From IMG/VR virus record IMGVR_UViG_3300030012_001483, positions 1 to 32,140 of that record: DNA of 32,140 nt. The stretch is one strand, 5' to 3'. Of this stretch, positions 26,101 through 32,140 are shown in pieces. The notes below the pieces were generated by a model, which worked only from the letters and a program-made list of their open reading frames with translations, did no database searches and was not told where the DNA came from. Each line of letters starts with the position of its first letter. Position 1 is the first letter of the stretch. The DNA is from a virus. The translations under genes and the position numbers were made by a program.

Positions 26101-29100
26101 AAAGAAGCAAGGCAAACTAAACAACAAGAACAAAGCTTAGAAACAGAAGTAGAAGGCAAGTTAGTTAGTGAAGAACTTAAGTTTACTAAAGAAACAAACG
26201 ATAAAATAAATAACGAAATAAATAAAGTTAATTACGATACTAATCAGCCTTACGAAAATGTTAAGCAAGACATGATGAGTCAAGAAAACCCTAGTGCAGA
26301 TGTTAGGTCTGAGGTAAAGCCTACTGGTATTTTATTTAAATCGTTTGAGATAATAGCTAAAGATGTATTTGGTGTTGATGCTAAATCTACTATGGCTAGA
26401 AAACAAAACTTAAGTAAACAAGAAAATGAATCTGCTAGAAAAGTTATTGCTGACGGTGCTAAAAAAAATAAATCAATAAAAAAGTTTTTAGAAGATATAC
26501 TACCAGATACTAATTTTAATCCTAAAAGTAAAAAGTCTTTAGGTACGTGGGCTGGATTAATACGAGCTTTATATGAACCAGTTTTAAAAGACGGTAAACA
26601 GATTAGATACAATAACATAGTAGCAAGAAAATTAAACTTAGATAAGTTTACAGAAGCAGAGATTGCTGATATGTTTGGCTTAACTCCTGACTATGAATTA
26701 CTACCTTGGAAAAAAGGTTTTAAAGATGGTATGATTAAAGGCGTTGTTGTTGGGGCTGCTGGTTTGTCTATTAATCAATCAATTAGAAAAGCAGCTGACG
26801 CACCAGCTTCGCCTATTAGTATAGGTAAACCAGAGACATCGTTTAGTAGAAGCGTTGAAGAAGGTTTTTATATGGATCACAACGATTTAGCTAAACATTT
26901 TTCAAAAAAGACAGGTGTCCCTGTAGAAGTATTATTAAGCTTTACTAAATATAAAGATCAAAAAGCTACTTATAATGGAATATTTAATCCAGAGACTGGT
27001 GAAACAGTTATGGAGGCTAAGATAAGATTTACTATAAAATTTTTACAAAAATACCCGCAGTTTAGAGAACACTTAATTAACTCTGGAATAGGTGGTGTTA
27101 GTAGATCAACTTATGGAAGTGTTGAATTTATTATGAACATCATTGAATCAGCAATACCATCAAGCAAAAAAGAAATACAATTAATTAGATATAAATATCT
27201 TGTTGATAAAAAGCAGAGATCTAAAAATATAAACTTAACAAAAGAAGAGCAAGCTATAGAGAATAAAAAGCTAGACAATCTTAAAGAATACTTTATGGCT
27301 ATTGAAGAGTTTATAAAAGAAACTCCAGAGGCAGCAGCATTATTTATATCATTTTATCAAGATGGTGGGGCCGCTGGTATGGGTAGCACCGTTAGAGTTT
27401 CGTTTCCTTACAGAATATATACTATCGATCAAAGAACACGTAAACCTAACTTCACTGATCCTATGAGAGAAGAGCACAATCATCCAGCTAATCAAATACA
27501 TTCAGCTCTTTTGTTTGCTGCTATGGAAGGAAATGTTAATGAAACTTTTGATGGAACAAGAGCTTCTGTTATGCAAGGAGCTATTACGTTAGATGCTGAT
27601 AACTTAGTTAACAAGGGCGCTAAAAATATATATGGTGAAAAATTAAATTTAACTAGTGCTGCTCCTGAAGTTTGGTTTAAAAAAATACTACCTAGAATAC
27701 TTAGTGGAGAATTAAAGTTAGCAGATGGTATGGGTGCGGTTGTTAGATTAGCTATACAAGGTGTTAATTTAAACGAGCTAATGATAGTTGGAGAAAACCA
27801 AACTATAGCAGAATACTTTGGAGTTGGATTAGATATTAAAAACCTAACAGACACTCAAATAGAATCTTTAATACCAATTCAAAATGACTTGATAATAAAG
27901 CAAATGACTGGTGAGGTAACTAAGCAAGATGCTACAAATGATATAAAAAAGTTATCTAAGATTAAAAATAAATCTACACTTCAGCAAATAAAAAATAGTA
28001 GAAACATAGTAAAAGCTTTTGATAATAGAAGTAAGTTTAGTAGATCTGAAAAAGAAGTTGGTATGTCTATATTTGACTTTGATGACACTTTAGGTTTTAC
28101 TAAGTCCGGAGTTAGAGCTACTATACCTAATCCTGATAACACGCCTAAGCCAAAACGTAAAGTTATATTTTTAGCAGGTGGTGCTGGTAGTGGTAAAGGT
28201 AATGTTATTAGACAACTTGGTTTAGAACGTATGGGCTTTAAAATAGTTAACTCTGATATATCATTAGAGTGGTTAAAGAAAAACTCTGGTTTACCTGCTG
28301 ATATGCGAGACTTAACTAAACAACAAAGAAGCACGCTTGGAAAGCTTGGTGCTCAAGCTAGAAAAATAGCTAGAGGCAAAATGATGAAATACCAAGGTAA
28401 TGCTAATGGTGTAGTTGTTGATGGTACTGGAGGTAGTGTTAAATCAATGCAGAAGCTCGTAGATGAGTTTAAATCTAAAGGGTATGATGTTAGTATGCTG
28501 TTTGTAGATACTTCATTAGATGTAGCCTTACAGCGTAATAGAGCTAGACAGGAGCGTTCGTTATTAGACATTATAGTAAAGCGTAATCATGAAGCCGTAC
28601 AGAATAATAAGTCTACGTTTCAAAGTATGTTTGGCAATAGATTTATGGAGGTCAATACTGACAAATTAACTATGACTAGCCCTATGCCTAGTAAGCTAGT
28701 AAATCAAATGCAAGACTTTGTTAATAGCTACGAAAAGGTTAGACTTGATGCGGCAGAGTTTGCAGAGCAAGGCGATACTATACTAGAGCAAGGAGGAACA
28801 TTTGACTTTTCTGAATTTAATGATGTTGTTGATGGTACGCCAGGGCCTTTACTTGATAAAGCTAGGCAAAGAATAGATAAGTTTGGAAACAAAGATGTAT
28901 TTGTTTTAACAGCTAGGCCTTCAGCGTCTGAGCAAGCTATACAACAGTTTTTAAAATCTCAAGGCGTTAATATACCAGTAGAAAATATAACTGGTTTAGG
29001 TAACAGTACTGGAGAAGCTAAAGCTTCTTGGGTTTTAGAAAAGTTTGCAGAAGGGTATAACAATATATATTTTGCTGACGACGCTATACAGAATGTTGAT

Positions 29101-31284
29101 GCTGTTAAAAAGGTGTTAGATCAACTAGATGTTAAGTCAGATGTTGTTCAAGCTAAAACTAAATTTAGTAGATCAGCTAGTGATCAATTTAACGCTATAA
29201 TAGAAGAATCACAAGGCACGAGTAGATCAAGAACTTTCTCTTATCAAGAAGCTAAAAAGATGGGTAGAAACAAAGGTTGGTTTAGAATATTTGTACCACC
29301 ATCAGCTGAAGATTTTAAAGGTTTATTATATAGATTTTTAGGTACAGGTAAACAAGGTGATAGGCATATGGAGTTTTTTAAAGCAAATTTACTAGATCCG
29401 TTTGCTAAAGGTATAAGAGCTTGGAATATATATAAACAAGAGATGGTTAATGAATACAAGACTTTAAAAAAATCTCTTCCTGAAGTAACTAAATCTTTAA
29501 CTAAAAAAGTAAGAGGAACTGGATTTACTGTTGATGATGCTATAAGAGTTTTCTTATGGGATAGAGCTGGTATAGAAGTTCCTGGTTTAGATTTACAAAC
29601 AAAAAACAAGTTAATTGATTACGTTAATAAAAACACTGAAGTAAAAGTATTTGCTTATAATTTAAGCAATATATCTAAAGTAAAAGAAGGCTACGTCGCA
29701 CCAGATACTAACTGGTCTTTAGGTAGTATATCAACTGATTTAAATAATGCTGTTAATAAAATAGGTAGAAAGCAATTTTTACAAGAATACTTAGATAATG
29801 TTCAAGCTATATTTACTCCTGAAAACATGAATAAAATAGAAGCTCTATATGGTACTAACTTTAGAGATGCGTTAGAAAATATATTATATCGTATGGAAAA
29901 CGGTGGTAACAGAAGAGTTTCTACTGACAAGAACGTTAACCGTATGTACACATGGATTAATGGTTCTATTGGTGCTATAATGTTTTTTAATATGCGATCT
30001 GCTTTACTGCAAACTATATCTTCAGTTAACTTTATAAATTGGAATGATAATAACATATTTAAAGCAGCGGCCGCATTTGCTAATCAACCGCAGTTTTGGA
30101 AAGACTTTGCAATGTTATTTAATTCTCCACAATTAAAACAACGTAGAGCTGGAATACAAATAGACGTTTCAGCATCAGAGTTATCAAGAGCTTTTGCTGA
30201 TGGCAAAGGTACACCTCAAACTCTTATAAGTTATTTATTAGAAAAAGGTTTTACACCTACGCAAATTGCTGATAGCACAGCTATTGCTTTTGGTGGCGCT
30301 TCGTTTTTTAGAAACAGGTTTAAAACTTATTTAAAACAAGGATTATCAGAACGGCAAGCTAAAGAAAAAGCAATGTTAGATTTTCAAGAAATAGCAGAAG
30401 AAACACAGCAATCATCAAGAGAAGACTTAATATCAATGCAGCAAGCTGGTCCTTTAGGTAGGTTAATATTAGCGTTTCAAAACGTTACAATGCAGTATAC
30501 ACGTTTAACTAAGAAGGCTTTGGCTGACTTGTATTACGGGAGAGGTGATATTAAAACTAATATATCTAAAATAGTATACTACGGGGTTGCTCAAAATATT
30601 ATATTTGCATCGCTGCAATCTGCTTTAGCTATGATAATGTGGGGTGATGATGAAGAAGAAATAGAAAATAGAACAACAAGAACTTTAAATAGTGCATTAG
30701 ATTCTTTCTTACGTGGTACTGGTATATACGGAGCTATAATATCTACTATAAAAAATACTATAATACAAGCTGAAAAACAAAAGAAAAAAGGCTGGGGTAG
30801 AGAAGATGGTAGAACATTATTAGAAATAGTAAACCTGTCCCCACCTCTAGGTAGTAAATTAAGAAAAATATACAACGCTATAAAGACAGAGCAGTATAAT
30901 AAAGGTGTTAGCGAAGAGTTAGGGCTAAGAATAGAAAATCCTACTATATATAAATGGGCCAGTATAATTGAAGCTTTAACAAACATACCAACACAACGGC
31001 TTGTTAAAAAAGCTAATAACTTAGAAGAAGCCATAACTGGTAATCATGAAATGTGGCAAAGAATAATGTTAGGTTTAGGTTGGAGCAAGTGGGACATTGA
31101 TGTAAAAGATGAAGAGCTAGAGGCTGCTAAAAAAAGAGCTAAAAGCAAAAGAAATAAAAACAAACAAAAAGATTCTAAAAAAGAAAAAGTAAAAAGAGTT
31201 AGATGTGTTGCTATTAAAAAAAGCGGTGGTAGATGCAAAAACCAAACAAAGAACAAAAGCAAAAAATGTTATGCGCACCAATAA
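23140..31284 (+). CDS. Giant polyvalent ejection protein: zincin, nested HAD-kinase, Cys3His tail
   Basis: A 2714-residue protein in the T7 gp16 position, probably packaged in the virion and injected with DNA. In order: a duplicated ~28-residue element (4-31, 87-114); a Gly-rich, membrane-active-looking region (240-425); a zincin-like domain with HEILH at 669-673 and a possible third ligand near E728/E729; an uncharacterised region 816-1220 with a hydrophobic stretch near 1198-1215; a region 1239-1630 with EEHNHP at 1444-1449; a HAD phosphatase begun by DFDDT at 1646-1650, interrupted by a P-loop kinase (GGAGSGKG, 1680-1687) and resumed with T1924, K1961 and D1980/D1981; a long helical region 2013-2660; and C2689, C2699, C2710, H2713. 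[TSK]FSRS motifs at 812, 1235, 1633 and 2009 sit at domain borders. No lysozyme or transglycosylase motif was seen. Confidence 0.8.
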   Translation: MIEYILNGKAINVKPEHEQYFLKNNPSATKKTSFLKGEEGLIPDELEFWKKPNQPGKSQEAGQPQTNQQTNTDSSSEAGSSDSVETYELNGKKINVAGKHKNYFLNNNPTAKKYKKTTGEKARDTFNNWWNNTFVGAAMLRGDIQAYDTGEAGDLMAKVGTGNMTMGDVQEWVKANEYKAKNYKESAKMLAFQKKYFEEGATWSAFWKGLKADPAMTAELLIQSYSTMYHTFKDSEKARKETAVGAITGFGVGSKFKKIGRFYGAMTGGMGALAAEMESSLAFGEFIQEELNERGLDFTDKNIYNLLNSSEGQKIKNRAVGRGAAIGLVEAMAGGGAMLASRKALQIGAKLSPVKKGFRKTATGAATQLSAGTVGVGVEALGGGTGEILGRIVAGQDMDPAEIGFEAVTGVAGAPLSVGTAMLTNKNPIYKVNGARVSYKQLQDFVDTASEVDIASANIQIKNDPTGIGKRVSKIQQRNVFQTQIDPRVSGDDRNKLVDLEMQRLDLLSKQESKTNQNSLKDINKQIDEITEKYKDVDITSPDVAKRRKTRTEVKQNAIINRLGNTIKFAEDNANLVGKDLIMAESDVDAQAYHDMAVQEYNERIDGEIQKVQKSNLSVKEQNEAIQKLNNKKIKDADVKGADGFVVGDVIIINKDVASSTGQINVGAHEILHAVVAKHMQSLSVEERTKLISGFLDVLTTEQKEYIQNKIDARNRAFNEGIDIKSDEEVLTIFSDGITKGDITFNEGVFDKIKNFIQELLRRVGIIKEFANGRQVYNFLKDYQKTVDEGGLLSKRAQRLADGGVDITETTFSRSIDTKKMSDAIDQHVPKDITTNEQYLTRDPKTGLSPHDNVLIEILSKNTLDGYLTNLIIGDKRLGGVTDTKTLLEDTKFELLRKIRSEYKPTLEDGSFRSLFSYIYGKKEQRGLGGIAVRALGNMKKKYLQRPDAGAAPIDISTPEGKVTRQIADTEAETSFDTQDLSVPKRAKEARQTKQQEQSLETEVEGKLVSEELKFTKETNDKINNEINKVNYDTNQPYENVKQDMMSQENPSADVRSEVKPTGILFKSFEIIAKDVFGVDAKSTMARKQNLSKQENESARKVIADGAKKNKSIKKFLEDILPDTNFNPKSKKSLGTWAGLIRALYEPVLKDGKQIRYNNIVARKLNLDKFTEAEIADMFGLTPDYELLPWKKGFKDGMIKGVVVGAAGLSINQSIRKAADAPASPISIGKPETSFSRSVEEGFYMDHNDLAKHFSKKTGVPVEVLLSFTKYKDQKATYNGIFNPETGETVMEAKIRFTIKFLQKYPQFREHLINSGIGGVSRSTYGSVEFIMNIIESAIPSSKKEIQLIRYKYLVDKKQRSKNINLTKEEQAIENKKLDNLKEYFMAIEEFIKETPEAAALFISFYQDGGAAGMGSTVRVSFPYRIYTIDQRTRKPNFTDPMREEHNHPANQIHSALLFAAMEGNVNETFDGTRASVMQGAITLDADNLVNKGAKNIYGEKLNLTSAAPEVWFKKILPRILSGELKLADGMGAVVRLAIQGVNLNELMIVGENQTIAEYFGVGLDIKNLTDTQIESLIPIQNDLIIKQMTGEVTKQDATNDIKKLSKIKNKSTLQQIKNSRNIVKAFDNRSKFSRSEKEVGMSIFDFDDTLGFTKSGVRATIPNPDNTPKPKRKVIFLAGGAGSGKGNVIRQLGLERMGFKIVNSDISLEWLKKNSGLPADMRDLTKQQRSTLGKLGAQARKIARGKMMKYQGNANGVVVDGTGGSVKSMQKLVDEFKSKGYDVSMLFVDTSLDVALQRNRARQERSLLDIIVKRNHEAVQNNKSTFQSMFGNRFMEVNTDKLTMTSPMPSKLVNQMQDFVNSYEKVRLDAAEFAEQGDTILEQGGTFDFSEFNDVVDGTPGPLLDKARQRIDKFGNKDVFVLTARPSASEQAIQQFLKSQGVNIPVENITGLGNSTGEAKASWVLEKFAEGYNNIYFADDAIQNVDAVKKVLDQLDVKSDVVQAKTKFSRSASDQFNAIIEESQGTSRSRTFSYQEAKKMGRNKGWFRIFVPPSAEDFKGLLYRFLGTGKQGDRHMEFFKANLLDPFAKGIRAWNIYKQEMVNEYKTLKKSLPEVTKSLTKKVRGTGFTVDDAIRVFLWDRAGIEVPGLDLQTKNKLIDYVNKNTEVKVFAYNLSNISKVKEGYVAPDTNWSLGSISTDLNNAVNKIGRKQFLQEYLDNVQAIFTPENMNKIEALYGTNFRDALENILYRMENGGNRRVSTDKNVNRMYTWINGSIGAIMFFNMRSALLQTISSVNFINWNDNNIFKAAAAFANQPQFWKDFAMLFNSPQLKQRRAGIQIDVSASELSRAFADGKGTPQTLISYLLEKGFTPTQIADSTAIAFGGASFFRNRFKTYLKQGLSERQAKEKAMLDFQEIAEETQQSSREDLISMQQAGPLGRLILAFQNVTMQYTRLTKKALADLYYGRGDIKTNISKIVYYGVAQNIIFASLQSALAMIMWGDDEEEIENRTTRTLNSALDSFLRGTGIYGAIISTIKNTIIQAEKQKKKGWGREDGRTLLEIVNLSPPLGSKLRKIYNAIKTEQYNKGVSEELGLRIENPTIYKWASIIEALTNIPTQRLVKKANNLEEAITGNHEMWQRIMLGLGWSKWDIDVKDEELEAAKKRAKSKRNKNKQKDSKKEKVKRVRCVAIKKSGGRCKNQTKNKSKKCYAHQ
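23149..23481 (+). repeat. Duplicated N-terminal element in the giant protein
   Basis: Residues 4-31 and 87-114 are a direct protein repeat sharing Y-x-LNGK-x-INV, then H-x-x-YFL-x-NNP-[ST]-A. DNA positions are about 23149-23232 and 23398-23481. They are separated by a Gln/Ser/Gly-rich linker. Such paired short elements at the N-terminus could be virion-docking or sorting signals; function unknown. Confidence 0.85.
24892..25494 (+). other. Zincin-like metallopeptidase domain within the giant protein
   Basis: Residues about 585-785. A strand-like VVGDVIIINKD is followed by GAHEILHAVVAKH, giving the HExxH zinc motif (H669, E670, H673). Downstream SDEEVLTIFSDGI offers a Glu (728 or 729) as a third ligand, in gluzincin style. 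Zincins are a recurrent component of phage polyvalent proteins. The motif is clear; activity and target are inferred. Confidence 0.72.
25573..29175 (+). repeat. Four spaced FSRS motifs in the giant protein
   Basis: FSRS is encoded at 25573-25584, 26842-26853, 28036-28047 and 29164-29175 (residues 812, 1235, 1633, 2009), preceded by T, S, K and K. The first three codons are TTT AGT AGA in all four. The final Ser uses four different codons (AGT, AGC, TCT, TCA), which points to selection on the peptide. The intervals are 423, 398 and 376 residues. Confidence 0.9.
28063..29154 (+). other. P-loop kinase nested inside a HAD phosphatase domain
   Basis: Residues about 1642-2005. HAD motif I is FDFDDTL (D1646, D1648). 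Thirty residues later a P-loop NTPase begins: Walker A GGAGSGKG (1680-1687), then VNSD with D1706, VVVDGTGG, and VDTSLDVALQRNRARQERS, a zeta-toxin / polynucleotide-kinase-like pattern with a basic lid. HAD motifs resume after ~1880: motif II FVLTAR (T1924), motif III GEAKASW (K1961), motif IV YFADD (D1980/D1981). The insertion is where HAD caps usually sit. A nucleic-acid-end or nucleotide substrate is conjecture. Confidence 0.78.
31195..31281 (+). other. C-terminal Cys3His zinc-binding-type module of the giant protein
   Basis: The last 29 residues hold C2689, C2699, C2710 and H2713 in the pattern C-x9-C-x10-C-x2-H, inside a Lys/Arg-rich context following a long basic tail. The RCVAIKKSGGRC...CYAHQ form resembles small 'RCxAxTKxGxxC...CxxH' domains (DUF5763-type, from memory). 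It is likely zinc-bound; a nucleic-acid contact is plausible from the charge. Confidence 0.7.
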
Positions 31285-31287
31285 ACG

Positions 31288-31307
31288 TGTAATAATATTA
31301 GAGTAAT
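31288..31307 (+). promoter_or_regulatory. Candidate phage promoter motif, divergent copy
   Basis: GTAATA at 31289-31294, ATATT, then AGAGTAA at 31300-31306. Spacing is the same as in the two strong copies, with changes in both blocks. It lies in the 37-base gap between the giant gene and the 59-residue gene, 15 bases before that ATG. Weaker than the copies at 10453 and 20896. Confidence 0.35.
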
Positions 31308-31321
31308 TAAAAATTAAAAAT

Positions 31322-31501
31322 ATGGTAAATTGGATAAATTCCTGGAGAGCAGGTAATAAAAAAGAAATATACGAATTAACATTTAGATTAGGAACTTGGA
31401 CTATATTTGAAGTTATGTTTTGCCCTTGTGTAAAGTGTAATAACGATAAAACTTGTTCTAAATTTAGATTCATGATTTTAAACTTTGGTTTTGAAATATA
31501 A
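31322..31501 (+). CDS. Small cysteine-motif protein
   Basis: A 59-residue ORF, ATG at 31322, TAA at 31499-31501. It starts MVNWINSWRAGNKKEIYE and contains C34, C36, C39 and C45 in the arrangement C-x-C-x2-C-x5-C, a possible zinc-knuckle or metal-binding cluster, flanked by hydrophobic strands (WTIFEVMF and FRFMILNFGF). The upstream leader is A/T-rich with no Shine-Dalgarno. The next ATG follows two bases after its stop, the same spacing as other junctions in this genome, and codon use matches its neighbours. These features support a real gene despite its size. Function unknown; a tail assembly cofactor or a host-directed small protein are both possible. Confidence 0.68.
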   Translation: MVNWINSWRAGNKKEIYELTFRLGTWTIFEVMFCPCVKCNNDKTCSKFRFMILNFGFEI

Positions 31502-31503
31502 CA

Positions 31504-32140
31504 ATGAAGTTTATAGGTCAACATATATTTGATTATATAGCTAGGTTTCGTAACGACGTATTCCTAGAAGATATCTCCACTGGCACAATAGCTAGTGGAG
31601 GTAACCTTGGCCTAGACGCGAATAATAAAATAGTAAAAGCAGATACTGAAGCAGGTGAGTTATCTTTTAATGGTAGTACTGCTAATGGCGTTTTAACTTA
31701 CGGTAACGCTACTACTATAGATGTTGAGTCTACATTTACGTATGATTCGGCGACTAGTCTTGTTAATATAATTAACTCAGCCCCACCACAGGTAAATCTT
31801 GACTTCAGTGGAAGTGGAGTTCAGGGACCAAAATTACTTTTTAATATGAGTCAAGCTAGTGGCTCAGATAATGATATTTTAGGCACTATTGTTTGGAAAG
31901 GAAAAAATGATAGTGGTAGTGGGTCATTAACGACTTTCGCTAATCTTGATGGTAGAATAGAAGACGCTAGCGCTGGTGACGAGGCTGGTGAATTAAAATT
32001 AACAGTACTAACTAATAGTACTGAAAATAGACAAGCACTTACAGCAACAGGTTTAGGTACTAGTAGTAGAGTTGATGTTAGCTTGGGTCACGGCGCGACT
32101 TCAACAACAACAACTGCTGGATCGCTTGAAGCTAATGGAA
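31504..32140 (+). CDS. Tail fibre / receptor-binding protein, N-terminal part (cut by window edge)
   Basis: An open frame from ATG at 31504 to the window end without a stop, 212 codons visible. The N-terminus MKFIGQHIFDYIARFRNDVFLEDIS is a short helix plus strand of the kind that anchors marine phage fibres to the tail. It is followed by Gly/Ser/Thr/Asn-rich strands (GGNLGLDANNKIVKAD, ELSFNGSTANGVLTYGN and so on), typical of repetitive beta fibre shafts. The place after the three ejection proteins equals that of the T7 gp17 fibre. It starts two bases after the small cysteine protein's stop. The receptor-binding tip lies outside the window. Confidence 0.78.
   Translation, partial: MKFIGQHIFDYIARFRNDVFLEDISTGTIASGGNLGLDANNKIVKADTEAGELSFNGSTANGVLTYGNATTIDVESTFTYDSATSLVNIINSAPPQVNLDFSGSGVQGPKLLFNMSQASGSDNDILGTIVWKGKNDSGSGSLTTFANLDGRIEDASAGDEAGELKLTVLTNSTENRQALTATGLGTSSRVDVSLGHGATSTTTTAGSLEANG

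Noticed and set aside
30591-31034. 147-residue minus-strand ORF
   Set aside because: Antisense to the helical C-terminal region of the giant protein, whose frame continues through it; no other minus-strand genes exist in the window.
23140-31284. T7 gp16-like lytic transglycosylase domain
   Set aside because: I found no recognisable lysozyme or transglycosylase catalytic motif; the comparison with gp16 is by position only.
31117-31524. 135-residue minus-strand ORF rich in Phe and Leu
   Set aside because: Its hydrophobic half is the antisense of the Lys-rich end of the giant gene, and it also opposes the 59-residue gene; no start context or partner gene on that strand.
1-32140. tRNA genes, CRISPR arrays, integrase or insertion sequences
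   Set aside because: Intergenic gaps are at most about 107 bases and hold only terminators, promoter-like motifs or A/T leaders; no recombinase motifs or regularly spaced repeats were seen.

Overview
The window is a contiguous piece of a tailed double-stranded DNA phage genome. It is AT-rich, every gene is on the plus strand, and genes are separated by a few bases or overlap. Gene content and order indicate a short-tailed (podovirus-type) virion from the marine, uncultured 'uvMED' / crAss-like part of phage space. The order is large terminase, portal, scaffold, major capsid protein, connector proteins, giant tail nozzle, three ejection (internal virion) proteins and tail fibre. From portal to fibre this parallels T7 genes 8 to 17, although only the terminase, portal and capsid are reasonably secure at family level. 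Start codons have no Shine-Dalgarno sequence and usually sit in an A/T context ending TTATG. That suggests a Bacteroidota-like host (possibly a marine flavobacterium), but this is inference.

Layout. 1-2141: the tail of an upstream gene, then six small genes. They include two unrecognised small proteins (one probably a virion protein), a coiled-coil protein, a probable tandem GroES-like co-chaperonin, and a small protein in the terminase-small-subunit position. 2138-9474: the packaging and head module (TerL, portal, acidic scaffold, major capsid). A strong rho-independent terminator follows the capsid gene, one more gene follows that, and a second terminator ends the block. 10482-20883: a new transcription unit behind a candidate promoter, with two connector/ring-like proteins, a 2240-residue nozzle-like protein and two beta-rich virion proteins. 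20924-31284: a further unit behind a near-identical candidate promoter, with three ejection proteins of 267, 450 and 2714 residues. 31322-32140: a 59-residue cysteine-motif protein and the start of a tail fibre gene cut by the window edge.

The most unusual object is the 2714-residue protein. It carries a duplicated N-terminal element, a zincin-type HEILH motif, a P-loop kinase domain nested inside a HAD phosphatase domain, a long helical C-terminal region and a terminal Cys3His cluster. Four copies of the pentapeptide [TSK]FSRS lie about 376-423 residues apart, at places that look like domain borders. It reads as a 'polyvalent' protein, packaged in the virion and delivered with the DNA, that may be cut into effector modules after entry. 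A second system-level observation is a repeated motif GTAACT-N5-ATAGTAA upstream of transcription units, which with the two terminators gives a transcription map for the late genes.
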